Source of the DNA: AP-15 sp963736715 | GTDB taxonomy: Bacteria; Pseudomonadota; Alphaproteobacteria; ATCC43930; CGMCC-115725 | Length of the DNA stretch: 64,000 nt | NCBI GenBank assembly: GCA_963736715.1 | Contig: CAVTQA010000015.1 | Span: 1-64,000, forward strand | Direction of reading: 5' to 3' | In this document: positions 43,303 to 52,469 of the stretch, piece by piece | How the letters are laid out: each line of letters begins with the position of its first letter | How positions within the stretch are numbered: position 1 is the first letter of the stretch | The notes under the pieces: model-generated | What the model was told of the DNA's origin: nothing | The model's input: only the letters and a program-made list of their open reading frames with translations | The model's database searches: none | Program-made: the position numbers and the translations under genes

Positions 43303-43782
43303 TCATCGCGGAGCCGCTTCGGCGCCGTGTGCGGGCTCGTCCAGTGGCAGCAGCTCGAAGACCGGGTAACGCGGCGCCAGATCAGTGAAGGCTTCCACCG
43401 GCGATCCCCTCGGTACCGGGAAGAAGCGCTGCACCTCGCCTGCGAATCGGTCGAGATAGGCTTTGAGGATCGGCGAACGCATGCCGGGGGGAAGTTCGCG
43501 CACGGCATAGCGGCGGCGGCGCAACGCCTGGACGAGCACGACTTCACCTGCCGCGCGGGCATTGCGCACCCAGTTGGAATTGCCGCGTGCGCAGACCAGG
43601 TAGCGGTGCCCCTCGAATTCGATCGGGTCCACCGGATGCGATATCGTCCTGCCGCTGCTGCGCCCGCGGACTTCGAGGATGTAGAAATGGCCGCGGATCA
43701 AGCCAATCCGAACGAAAAATGTCAGAAGACGGCCGAAGATGCGCTCGACGGCTCCGGGCCTGAGATAGCTCTGGGCACTCAT
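43303..43782 (-). CDS. deazaflavin-dependent nitroreductase family protein (DUF385)
   Basis: 159 residues. YILEVRGRSSGRTISHPVDP, YLVCARGNSNWVRNARAAGE and VLVQALRRRRYAVREL match the Ddn/DUF385 split-beta-barrel family, which binds F420 or other flavin-like cofactors. It lies 18 bases after the Rieske gene and is the third gene of the SufR-like operon. Cofactor use in this host is unknown. Confidence 0.75.
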   Translation of the reverse strand: MSAQSYLRPGAVERIFGRLLTFFVRIGLIRGHFYILEVRGRSSGRTISHPVDPIEFEGHRYLVCARGNSNWVRNARAAGEVVLVQALRRRRYAVRELPPGMRSPILKAYLDRFAGEVQRFFPVPRGSPVEAFTDLAPRYPVFELLPLDEPAHGAEAAPR

Positions 43783-43800
43783 TACGCCCAGCTACGACGC

Positions 43801-45374
43801 CTAGCCTTCCCTGGCGACGAAGTCGAGCGCCTGCGCGGCAATTCGCAAGCCGTGATGGCGCTTCATCGGCGTGTGGAGATAACGGTTCACGGCGGCGCAG
43901 GCCGTCTCGCCCCAGGCGGCATCGGGCGCCGCTCGCAACTCGTCCTCCAACGCTATGAGGACCTTCAGCCGATGGCACGCAATGATCGGTTCGGGAATGC
44001 CGTGATCGTAGAGCGTCTTTGTCGTGCCGGCGAAAAACCCGCGGCGATCGTCGACGCGCCAGCGTGGCTCATCGTCGACGGCGCGCACATATTTCCGGTT
44101 GCGCCCGATGAACAGCGCCAATTGCAGCGCCGCTCGCGGCCACAGATCGGGCCGCTCCTCGCAGATATGGCGGCAGGCATTGGCAAACGTCAGTGCGTGG
44201 GTGAAATCGAGCCAGCCGACATTGTCGGCGATTGCATTGTCGCTGGCGCGCTCGAATTCGGTATCGAAGTGTAAGAGGTTGAACATTGCGGCGCCGAGCA
44301 GCGCGTCGTAAAGCTCGCGCATCGGCCGGCCCGCGGAAGCCAATGTCTGCCGCAATGCGCCGTCGATCGAAAGCCCGATGAAATCGGGTGCGCGCGCCGC
44401 CGCAGCGCCGGACCCGTCCCATTCGGCCAGCGCCGTCGCATAGCCGCGAAACTCGGGCAGGCGTTCCTCGCGCGTCGCGCGCACGAGCATGCGCGCCAAC
44501 GCGAGCAATACCGGCTCGGCGACCTGGTCGCCCAGCCGTTCGATCAGCTGACCGGCTTTCAAGCGTGTAAATCGCGCAATGTCCGAAATCGGCGTAGTGG
44601 ACGAGGGCCGCTTCGCCGATCGCGCCGCGCAATGAACGCATAGGGCAGGTCTTGTGCTACAGCGCCTCGAATATGCGCGATAGCGGCGGCCTCGTCTTCG
44701 GCCTCGACAGCTGCCACAAACCCGGCGCCGTTCCATGCCGCAACGGTCTCGGGGTAGGGAAATTCGCCCGCGCCCTCGGTGTCCCAGGCGATATGGCCGA
44801 GCGGTTCGAGCTGGGCCGCGAGCCTTTCGGCTGGCGTCTCGGCGCGGGCAGCGAGCAGCAGCCAATCAGCAGCCGCAGCGTATGCGTGGGTCATGCCGTC
44901 TTCGAGCCGCCCATTGCAGAAGCGGAAGGCGTGCACCAGCGCGTCGCGCACATCGAAGCCAGCGCGCTCCAGACGCGCCGCTTCGCGGGCGATGCGCGGC
45001 CGGTCGTTATCCACGATCGCGGCCTCGACGCCGCGAAGCGCCCGGACGCGGCGTTCCTCTGCCGGTGGATCGCGGAAATCGATGAAGATCTCGCCGCCGC
45101 GCTCCGCCACTTCGTAAGTGCGAACCGGGTCGCGGCCGACCAGCGCTGCGCCGCTCGCGAGGTCGAATTTCCAATTATGCCAGTTGCAGGTCAGCACGCA
45201 TCCCGGCCCGATCGTCCCTTCGCTCAGTGGATAGCCTTCGTGTGGACAGCGATTGGCAATCGCAAATACGCGACCATTCTGCGCGACGACGAGCACCTGC
45301 TTGCCGTCGTGCCGCACCAGCTTGCGGCCATCGGTACCGAGGTCGCTGCGCTTCAACCCTGTCGCGGTAAGCAT
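43801..45374 (-). pseudogene. Rieske [2Fe-2S] protein with large C-terminal domain, two frameshifts
   Basis: The start at 45374 follows GGGAG. Residues about 10-105 form a Rieske ferredoxin domain with NRCPHEGYPLSEG and CNWHNWKFD. A long helical domain follows (AAIVDNDRPRIAREAARLER). Near 44641 and again near 44575 the homologous frame changes, passing through RSLRGAIGEAALVHYADFGH to LKAGQLIERLGDQVAEPVLL and on to MKRHHGLRIAAQALDFVA at 43801. About 524 residues if restored. Function unknown; same operon as the Fe-S regulator upstream. Confidence 0.65.
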
Positions 45375-45394
45375 CGTTCGCTCCCTCGCTCGGT

Positions 45395-46042
45395 TCATTG
45401 CGGTTTCGGGGCCGGCGCAACTGCCGGGGTTATCCGGTATGTGCACCGGCGGGCGCCTGTGAGGACGTGGTCCAGCCGCTCGATGCGCCAGCCGGGTCCG
45501 AGAAGATTCTGAAAGATCTCCAGCTCAATGCTGCAGAAGCCTTGGCAAGTCATTGCCGCGGCGCAGATCGGGCAGTGGTCCTCGACCAGCAGAAAGCTTT
45601 CGCCCGGCAGCCGTTCGAGCCGCGCCATGTAGCCTTCGGCCGAACGCATATCGGCAAGCGCCGTCAGCTTTTTTGCAATATCGGGTTCGCGGGCCAGCCG
45701 CTTGCGGTAGGCCGCGGTGATCTGCTCGCTGCGCCGTTCGAGCAGCCGAGCCAAGGCCATCTCGCCGAGTTCGCTGCGGATCGTGCCGATCAGATCGACC
45801 GTGAGCTGCGCGTGAGTATCGGGAAACAGCGATGCTGCGCTCGGCGCCAGCGACCACAGCCGCCGAGGCCTGCCGCGACCCTGCGCGCAATCGGAAAATG
45901 CGACGAAGTTGTCGGCGAGGAGCCGCTCCAGGCGCTGCCGCACGGCCTGCACGCTGATGCCGAGCCGCTGGGCGAGGGTCTCGGCCTGAGCTTGGCCGAG
46001 GCTCTTCAGCTGGAACAAAATGGCGTCTGCTGCCGTCTTCAC
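45395..46042 (-). CDS. SufR-like Fe-S cluster-binding winged-helix regulator
   Basis: 215 residues. A MarR/ArsR-like winged helix at 1-70 (AETLAQRLGISVQAVRQRLE then GRGRPRRLWSL) and a C-terminal sensor with Cys157, Cys160, Cys166, Cys170 and Cys200. Cys157-x12-Cys170 matches SufR spacing, and FCSIELEIFQNLLG with RRCTYRI matches the SufR C-terminus. It should bind DNA when carrying a cluster and respond to iron or oxidants. The start is GTG at 46042, 6 bases after GGAGG; a TTG at 46060 is less likely. It heads the operon with the Rieske and DUF385 genes. Confidence 0.75.
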   Translation of the reverse strand: MKTAADAILFQLKSLGQAQAETLAQRLGISVQAVRQRLERLLADNFVAFSDCAQGRGRPRRLWSLAPSAASLFPDTHAQLTVDLIGTIRSELGEMALARLLERRSEQITAAYRKRLAREPDIAKKLTALADMRSAEGYMARLERLPGESFLLVEDHCPICAAAMTCQGFCSIELEIFQNLLGPGWRIERLDHVLTGARRCTYRITPAVAPAPKPQ

Positions 46043-46065
46043 ACCGTTCCTCCGGGGCAATATAG

Positions 46066-46079
46066 CAAGGTATACCTTG
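46066..46079. promoter_or_regulatory. palindromic operator candidate CAAG-N6-CTTG
   Basis: CAAGGTATACCTTG is a perfect 14-bp palindrome, 23 bases before the GTG of the SufR-like gene and 124 bases before the divergent VOC gene. The CAAG-N6-CTTG layout resembles the CAAC-N6-GTTG operator known for cyanobacterial SufR, so autoregulation is inferred. Confidence 0.6.
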
Positions 46080-46202
46080 TCTTAATGCCTGCGCCCTGTC
46101 AACGGCAAATTTCAAAAGCATGCCGATCGCGGCGCGATGGCGAAACCATGGCGCCTGGTTTATATTCGACCGCGAAAAATCCCGAGCCGAAGGAGCATGA
46201 TG

Positions 46203-46794
46203 ATGGCGGACGGCACCTCTTCCATCGTACCGGCCACCCCCGCCGAGGCGGTCACCCCGCGCGGCGTCAACCACCTCGTCATCAATGTGCGCGACATCGA
46301 GGAATTGCACAAATTCTGGACCGAAACCCTCGGCTTCAAGCAGGTCGCGTACTCGAAGCGCCGCAACGGCAAGATGCGCTTTTACGGGCGACCATGATGG
46401 CCGCATGAACCACCACGACATCGCGCTGTGCGAGAACCCGAACCTGCCAAAGCCGCCCGCCGATTGGTCGATGTTCGACCAGCCGGTCGCGATCAACCAC
46501 ATCGCGATCAGCATGCCGAGCCGCGAGGCGTGGCTGAAGCAATTGGCCTGGCTGCGCGCGAAGGGCGTCAAGTTCGAGCGCCGCGTCAACCACGGCATGA
46601 CGCACAGCCTCTACATCGTCGATCCCAACGGCTACGGCGTCGAGGTGCTCTACGAATTGCCGCGCGAGGTCTGGGGCGACAACATCCAGGGCGCAATCGA
46701 CTACGCCGAGCCCCAGCCGACTGAAGGCGACGAAGCCTTCATCGACGACACGAATTACCCGATGTTCGGCACCGCGGACAAAGCCGCCGACTAG
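46203..46794 (+). pseudogene. VOC-family (glyoxalase/dioxygenase) protein, one frameshift
   Basis: The start at 46203 has AGGAG 7 bases upstream. The first frame gives GVNHLVINVRDIEELHKFWT and FKQVAYSKRRNGKMRFYG, then stops at 46398. A one-base insertion near 46388 explains the continuation in another frame: DHDGRMNHHDIALCENP, AINHIAISMPSREAWLKQLA and YIVDPNGYGVEVLYELP. His in NHL, HHD and Glu in VEVLYE are the expected metal ligands of extradiol-type VOC enzymes. About 197 residues if restored. Confidence 0.75.
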
Positions 46795-46855
46795 CGCTGT
46801 AGGGCGAAAGCGAAAGAGGCTGGGCGAGAATCTTTAATCGGCCGCCTCGGCGTAG

Positions 46856-46973
46856 TGCGTCCTTCGAGACGGCCGCTTTCGCGACCTCCTCCGGATAAGG
46901 AATTTTCTTAATTTCATCAGAGGCTTACCCTCATCCTGAGGAGCGTCCGACAGGGCGCGTCTCGAAGGACGCA
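46856..46973. repeat. 118-bp inverted-repeat element left of the toxin-antitoxin pair
   Basis: TGCGTCCTTCGAGAC (46856-46870) is exactly complementary to GTCTCGAAGGACGCA (46959-46973). The interior contains CCTCATCCTGAGGAG, itself palindromic. No coding capacity. It resembles the dispersed palindromic elements of Bradyrhizobium-like genomes. The remainder of 46795-47108 shows no gene. Confidence 0.65.
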
Positions 46974-47108
46974 AGACGGTGATGCAGCCCTTCGTCTCAA
47001 TTCTTGCCCAGCTCAAAGCGAATTCCGCCGCCGCTTCACAATACGTCTTGATCGCGGGCTACCGTCCGGCCCATATTAGACTAGTATCAGACTGGTCGGA
47101 GCACGGGA

Positions 47109-47349
47109 ATGCCCGCAGACATCGGCGCCTATGAGGCCAAGACCCATTTGCCCGCGCTGCTCGAACGGGTCGCTCGCGGCGAGCAATTCACGATCACCAA
47201 GCATGGCCGTCCGGTCGCGCGGCTCGTTCCAGTCGAGCGCACCGGCCCCGATCGTCGGCGCGAAGCGATCGAGCGGCTCAAGCGGTTCCGCGAGAGGTCA
47301 AACCTTGGACGTTCCGGTCAAACAGCTGATCGGCGAAGGCCGGCGGTGA
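47109..47349 (+). pseudogene. Phd/YefM-like antitoxin, frameshifted near its end
   Basis: MPADIGAYEAKTHLPALLER and EQFTITKHGRPVARLVPVER are the DNA-binding N-terminal half of Phd/YefM antitoxins. At about 47295 one extra base separates FRE from GQTLDVPVKQLIGEGRR, the natural C-terminus, which ends at TGA 47347-47349, overlapping the toxin GTG. In the shifted frame the antitoxin runs straight into the toxin, giving a 218-codon fused frame. Confidence 0.7.
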
Positions 47350-47765
47350 CGGATCTTGTGCTCGACGCGTCCGTCGCGCTCTCCTGGTGCTTCAAGAACG
47401 AAGCGACCGCTGCTGGCGATCGAGTGCTAGAGCGCCTTGCGACCGAGGCCGCCTCCGTTCCGGCCATATGGCATCTCGAAATAGCGAACGTGTTGGCTTT
47501 GAGTGAGCGCCGCGGGCGGATCACGCTGGCAAACAGCAGCGAATTTATCGCTTTGCTTGAAACCCTGGATGTCGTGATAGATGAAGAGACGCCTTCACGC
47601 GCTCTTGGCCGGGTGCTCGATCTCGCGCGTGCGGAACGACTGACGGCGTATGATGCAGCTTATCTGGAGCTGGCGATGCGGCTCGGCACCCCGCTCGCAT
47701 CAAAGGACGCCGATCTGTGCAATGCCGCAGAGCGCCTCGGCGTCAGCGTGCTCAGGGCCGCATAG
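47346..47765 (+). CDS. vapC: VapC-like PIN-domain toxin RNase
   Basis: 139 residues. LVLDASVALSWCF carries the first PIN Asp, HLEIANVL the Glu, LTAYDAAYLELA and LASKDADL the later Asp residues, so the acidic metal site is complete. By family knowledge it cleaves tRNA or rRNA. The GTG at 47346 overlaps the antitoxin TGA (GTGA). The partner antitoxin is frameshifted, so either the toxin is silent or the shift is a sequence error. Confidence 0.82.
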   Translation: MTDLVLDASVALSWCFKNEATAAGDRVLERLATEAASVPAIWHLEIANVLALSERRGRITLANSSEFIALLETLDVVIDEETPSRALGRVLDLARAERLTAYDAAYLELAMRLGTPLASKDADLCNAAERLGVSVLRAA

Positions 47766-47832
47766 CGAACGAGCTACGTGTTCGACAACAGCAGTGTGTC
47801 GACCCTCGGACCGGGGGAGGTGACATTAGGGC

Positions 47833-47951
47833 GCGTAGGGCGGATGCAATCCGCCTTGCCGCAGTCTGCCGCATCTTGTAACGACGAGGATTCCTCCGCT
47901 CGGCACGCCTTGCCAACGAACACAACACGGCGGATTGCATCCGCCCTACGC
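47833..47951. repeat. 119-bp inverted-repeat element right of the toxin-antitoxin pair
   Basis: A 23-base arm at 47833-47855 (beginning GCGTAGGGCGGATGC) is perfectly complementary to 47929-47951 (ending GCATCCGCCCTACGC). Each arm is also nearly self-palindromic around GGATGCAATCC. The interior is non-coding. The rest of 47766-48081 holds nothing else. Confidence 0.75.
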
Positions 47952-48081
47952 TTGTTGCGGATTTCGTTCGAGCCGACGCTCGCGAGCTGAACATCCCCTG
48001 ACACGGGCTTAAGTAATACAGGGTGGAAACGTGCCGGGGCGACGACCCTGTGACGGCCCTCCTACGGCGGCTGTTTGGCAC

Positions 48082-48825
48082 TCAATAGAGGCGCAAGATC
48101 GACCCGAGGCCCGACAGCCGGTCCTCAATGGAAAGAGCTCGCAGCGCGTGCCACAGCATGGCGGCATTTATCGCGAGAACCGGCCTGCCGAGCCAACGCT
48201 CGGCTTCGTCGGCGAGGCGCGTCGTCACGAGGTCGGTTCCCACCTGCAAGATCGCCTCACTGCCGGCCTCGACTAGGTCCCGCATGGCGGCGCGGATCGT
48301 CGCTTCATCCACCATCGCGATCGCCAGCGTCGTCGGACATTCAATGCGATGCAACTTGGCTACCTCGTATCCCGATTCGACGAAAAAGCGAATATAGTGC
48401 TCGTCGAACATTGCCGGATGCGGCGATAGAATCCCAATCCGTTTGACGCCGTACAGCGGAAGCGCCGCCGTCGCTGCAGTCGAGGCTGTCGTAATCGGGA
48501 TCCTGGTCAGGTTCTTCAGGCTTTGTTCGAAGCGATTACTGCCGCCAACACCGCCCATGAACGACAAGGCCGAAACCCCGATCATCAAATGGTCGACCTC
48601 GGCGGTCATCACGTCGCGAATGGCGATCTCGAGTGCGCCTTGGAAAGCCGCGGCCACCTTTTGCGCTTCCTCCGGCGAGCGAACCGAAGATTGCGCAAGA
48701 TACAGGCGCGCCGCGTGGAAGGTAACGCCCGGGGGCGCCATCGAGTGCAGCTCTGGTTCCATCGTCGTATTTGTCGATGGGACGACAACGCCGATCTTGG
48801 CCCGATACCCGAGCAAATCTGGCAT
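48082..48825 (-). CDS. Asp/Glu racemase superfamily protein, maleate-isomerase-like
   Basis: 247 residues. KIGVVVPSTNTTMEPELHSM at the N-terminus is the maleate cis-trans isomerase / arylmalonate decarboxylase signature. The expected Cys pair seems changed: the first active position reads MIGVSALSF and the second QVGTDLVT, where Cys usually follows G or L. Activity on a dicarboxylate is therefore uncertain. The start at 48825 (MPDLLGYRAKIG) agrees with the family. Confidence 0.7.
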   Translation of the reverse strand: MPDLLGYRAKIGVVVPSTNTTMEPELHSMAPPGVTFHAARLYLAQSSVRSPEEAQKVAAAFQGALEIAIRDVMTAEVDHLMIGVSALSFMGGVGGSNRFEQSLKNLTRIPITTASTAATAALPLYGVKRIGILSPHPAMFDEHYIRFFVESGYEVAKLHRIECPTTLAIAMVDEATIRAAMRDLVEAGSEAILQVGTDLVTTRLADEAERWLGRPVLAINAAMLWHALRALSIEDRLSGLGSILRLY

Positions 48826-48969
48826 GGCGCTTCCTCTAAACGTGTTGGCTTCGCGCCGAGGCTCTTCCGATGCCCGGCGCAGAAAAGAAGACGACAATGC
48901 TATCAGTCTGGTCCGGCGTTTGGAACGTGCCGTCACGGCACGGGCCGGTCAGGGCAACGTCGCGTCGTG

Positions 48970-51293
48970 TCAGTTCCGCGCGTGTTCGCGCATTGCGCAC
49001 CAGATGCGTTCGGGGGTGGCGGGCATTGGGATGTCGGTGACGCCGAGCGGGGCGAGGGCGTCGAGGATTGCGTTCATGACCGTGGGGGTCGAGGCGACGG
49101 TGCCGCCTTCGCCGACGCCTTTGGCGCCGAGCGGGTTTGTCGTGCTGGGGACGGGGCTGAAATCGATCGTGATCGCCGGCATCGTGTCGGCGCGCGGGAT
49201 GCCGTAATCCATCAGGGTGCCGGTCAAGAGCTGGCCGCTGTCGCGGTCGTAGACGATGTCCTCAAGCAATGCCTGACCGGCGCCCTGCGCGATGCCGCCC
49301 ATAATCTGGCCCTTCGCCAATAGTGGGTTGATTACGGTGCCGCAATCGTCGACGACGGTGTAGCGGTCTAGTTCGACTGCGCCGGTCTCGGGGTCTATAT
49401 CGAGCTCGCAGATGTGGCAGCCATTCGGGAAGCTCGGCATATCGGAGGAGAAGCCGCCGGCACCCTGCAGGCCGACGCCGAGCTCCGACGGCAGACCGAC
49501 CGGGATGAACGACATCTGCGCGACTTGCTCGATCGGCATCGACCGGTCGGTGCCGGCGATCGTGAAGGCGCCGTCGGCAAAAGCGATGTCGGCAGTATCC
49601 GCCTCCATGAAATGCGCGGCAAAGCGCTTGCCGCGCTCGATGACCTCGTTGGCCGCGGCGCGCAACGCGCTGCCGCCGATCATCATGCTGCGCGAGGCAT
49701 AGGTGCCGCGGCCGATCGCAACCTCGTCGGTGTCGGCCTGCGCCAGATGGATTTTGTCGTGGGGCACGCCGAGCCAGTCGGCGACCATCTGCGCATAGCT
49801 CGTCTCGTGCCCTTGCCCATGCGACAAGGTGCCGGCGACGATCGTCAATTCGCCCGAGGGGTCGAAGCGCAATTCCATGCGCTCGTTGAAGACGCCGGTA
49901 TTGTCGACATAGTAGGTGATGCTGCGGCCGCGCAGTTTGCGGGCGGCCTCGCTCTCAGCGCGCCGCGCGGCATAGCCGTCCCAATCGGCCAATGCCTGGC
50001 ACTTCGCCAATGCCGCGGCGTAGTTGCCGGTGTCGTACACCCAGCCGGTGCGCGTCTCATAGGGATACGCATCGGGAGAGATCAGGTTTTTTTTGCGCAA
50101 TTCGGCCGGGTCGATCCGCATCTCGCGCGCCGCCTGATCGACCAGCCGCTCCATGATGTAGACCGCCTCGGGACGGCCGGCGCCGCGGTACGGCACAGTC
50201 GGCGCGGTGTTCGTGAAGACGAGACTGCTCGTCACCGTAGACCGCCGGAATGTCGTAGACGGTCGAGGCGAGCTTCAATGAGAACACAATCATGACGACC
50301 CCGGCGCCCTCGATATAGGCGCCGGCATTGTGCGAGCCGGTCCAGCGCAGCGCGAGGAATTTCCCGTCGCGGTCGAGCGCCAGTTCGGCGCTGACCTTCT
50401 GGTCACGGCCGTGATAGTCCCCGAGCAATGCCTCGGAGCGGGTCGGGATCCATTTGACCGGCCGGCCGATGCGGCGCGCTGCCCACAGCACGATCGGCTC
50501 CTCGGGGTAGACGTTTCCTTTCATCCCGAAACCACCGCCGACATCGCGCGCGACAACGCGGATACGGCTCTCCGGCACGTGAAGAATCTGATGCGCGAGG
50601 ATCTGACGGACACCGTGCACATTCTGCGTGCTGCTGTAGAGCGTCCAGCGGCGAGTGCCGGGATCGTAGTCGCCGATGCAGCCGCGCGGCTCCATTGTGA
50701 CGGCGGTGAGCCGGTTGTTGTAGAGCGACAGCCGCGTCACGTGGTGCGCCCTCGCGAAAGCCGTGTCCACCGCACCCGGATTACCCAACCGCATTGTGAA
50801 GGATGTGTTGTTGGCGGCGCCGTCATGAACGAGCTGCGCTCCGGCGCCCATTGCATCCTCGGCGCGCACGGCCGCTGGCAGGGCTTCGTAATCGACCGAT
50901 ACCAATTCTGCAGCGTCTCGCGCCTGGGCTTCCGTCGCGGCAATAACGACCGCAACGCGCTCGCCGACATAGCGCACCCGCTCCTGCGCCAAGGGCGGGT
51001 GCTGTGTGCGGAAGCCCGCAGGCCCACCCATATCCTCAGCCATCGTCTCGGGGTCGAGCGTGCCGAGCCCGTCCGCCGCCCAATCCGCGCCGGTGAGCAC
51101 GGCATAAGACGCCGGGCATCTGCTCTGCCGCGGCCTTGTCGATGCTGCGGATCCGGGCATGTGCATGCGGAGAGAAGGCAAACACCGCGTACGCCTGGCG
51201 AACCAGATCGATGTCCGCGACATAGCGCCCCCGCCCGGTCAGGAACCGGGCATCCTCCTTGCGCGTAACCGGTTGTCCGATGCCGAACCGCAT
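48970..51293 (-). pseudogene. molybdenum hydroxylase large subunit (xanthine dehydrogenase/CoxL family), two frameshifts
   Basis: Three frames give one protein of about 775 residues. From 51293: FGIGQPVTRKEDARFLTGRG. After a shift near 51115: VRYVGERVAVVIAATEAQAR, RDVGGGFGMKGNVYPEE. After a shift near 50230: PYRGAGRPEAVYIMERLVDQ, LSHGQGHETSYAQMVADWLG, NPLGAKGVGEGGTVASTP. The motifs bind the molybdopterin cofactor. PYRGAGRPE in place of AYxCSFR excludes form I CO dehydrogenase. Small Fe-S and FAD subunit genes are not next to it. Confidence 0.8.
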
Positions 51294-51411
51294 GCCGCCC
51301 TCTTCCGAATTTGCGCGCGCAGCCTACAACAGCGCGCGCAAGCGGTCGATGCGACCATCTGGGCGACCATCTGGGATGAAAACGGCCTATCGTCTTGTCG
51401 AGTCGTTCCGG

Positions 51412-51432
51412 CGCGCGGGCTCCGCCCGCGCG
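51412..51432. repeat. strong hairpin upstream of the molybdenum hydroxylase
   Basis: CGCGCGGGC (51412-51420), loop TCC, then GCCCGCGCG (51424-51432): a perfect 9-bp stem. It lies between divergent genes in 51294-51592, a stretch that otherwise holds only short direct repeats (GCGACCATCTGG twice near 51350-51375 and AATATGCCGCGGGGT twice near 51522-51551). Confidence 0.5.
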
Positions 51433-51592
51433 GTAGGGGTGAGGGGGTATCGCGCGGCTCTGATGGGTGCACGGCCGGCCTTCGGAATGATGCGCTTCTC
51501 GAGGATCTTATCCCCTTCGGGAATATGCCGCGGGGTAATATGCCGCGGGGTCGACGCGCCGGCTGATCCCATCATTGGCGGTCAGGATCATG

Positions 51593-52402
51593 ATGCAGTT
51601 CGTAATGCAGCCCGGCATGGTCTACCAATACCCGCTCTGGGGAGTGGGAGTCCTGTTGGTCGGCCTGGCGGCTCTCGGTGCGGTGTTCTTCGAATTGGCC
51701 GCCCACCAATTCCTGTCGGTCGAGTTCCGCCGCGGACACAATGACGTCACAGCGGCGATATTCTCCGTCATCGGAGTGACCTTCGCCGTGCTATTGGCGT
51801 TTGTGGCCATGCTCGCCTGGGATGGCTTCAACAAGGCGAAGGCGGCCAGCTATGCAGAAGCCTCGGGCGTTCTCGACGTCTACAACGCTTCTGTCGGCTT
51901 TGCCGACCCCGACCTGTCTGCGATGCGTGACGATATCATCGGGTACCTGGAAACGGTGGTGAAGGTCGAGTGGCCCGCCCAGGCGGAAGGCCGGATCGTC
52001 GACAGGGGTGCGGCGTACCTGGAGAAGCTGAACGGGATCGCGATCGGTCTCAAACCTTCCGGCGTCGCAGATGGGAACCTGCATGCGCTGCTGCTGCAAT
52101 CCCTGACGCGGCTCCGGGACGCGAGGCAGCAGAGATTGCTTGCCGCCGAGACCACAATTCCCGCGGTCGTCTGGGTGGTGACGCTCGTCGGCGGCGGCCT
52201 CACGATTGCTTTCAGCTCTTTCCTCGGCTTTCCGAGCCTCGGCATGCATCTTGTGATGTCGGCAATGCTGGCGATTTCCGGGGTGCTGGTGCTGGTCCTG
52301 ATTATCGCCCTCAGTAACCCCTTCCGCGGCGATTTTAGGGTATCGACATTGCCGTTCGATCGAGTGCTGTCCCAGATTCAGGCACCCGCAACCCACCCTT
52401 GA
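51593..52402 (+). CDS. DUF4239 membrane protein (bestrophin-like)
   Basis: 269 residues with two N-terminal helices (VGVLLVGLAALGAVFFELAA; AIFSVIGVTFAVLLAFVAML), a soluble helical middle, and two C-terminal helices (VVWVVTLVGGGLTIAFSSFL; LVMSAMLAISGVLVLVLIIA) ending in NPFRGDFRV, the DUF4239 signature. Possibly an ion channel by family comparison. AGGA is 5 bases before the ATG at 51593; a TTG at 51575 is a weaker start. Confidence 0.78.
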   Translation: MQFVMQPGMVYQYPLWGVGVLLVGLAALGAVFFELAAHQFLSVEFRRGHNDVTAAIFSVIGVTFAVLLAFVAMLAWDGFNKAKAASYAEASGVLDVYNASVGFADPDLSAMRDDIIGYLETVVKVEWPAQAEGRIVDRGAAYLEKLNGIAIGLKPSGVADGNLHALLLQSLTRLRDARQQRLLAAETTIPAVVWVVTLVGGGLTIAFSSFLGFPSLGMHLVMSAMLAISGVLVLVLIIALSNPFRGDFRVSTLPFDRVLSQIQAPATHP

Positions 52403-52469
52403 GTGATTATACCGGAATAGCGCGGCTTATGTGATGTCTGTAACAGCCTTTGGCTGCGCGATCGCCGGG

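Noticed and set aside
46856..47951. Composite transposon around the toxin-antitoxin pair
   Set aside because: The two flanking elements have different end sequences and no transposase is present.
49414..50295. Plus-strand frame within the molybdenum hydroxylase
   Set aside because: Shadow of the minus-strand gene, which shows strong cofactor-binding motifs in register.
48970..51293. Aerobic CO dehydrogenase large subunit
   Set aside because: The form I active-site loop (AYxCSFR) is absent; PYRGAGRPE points to a xanthine-dehydrogenase-like enzyme of unknown substrate.
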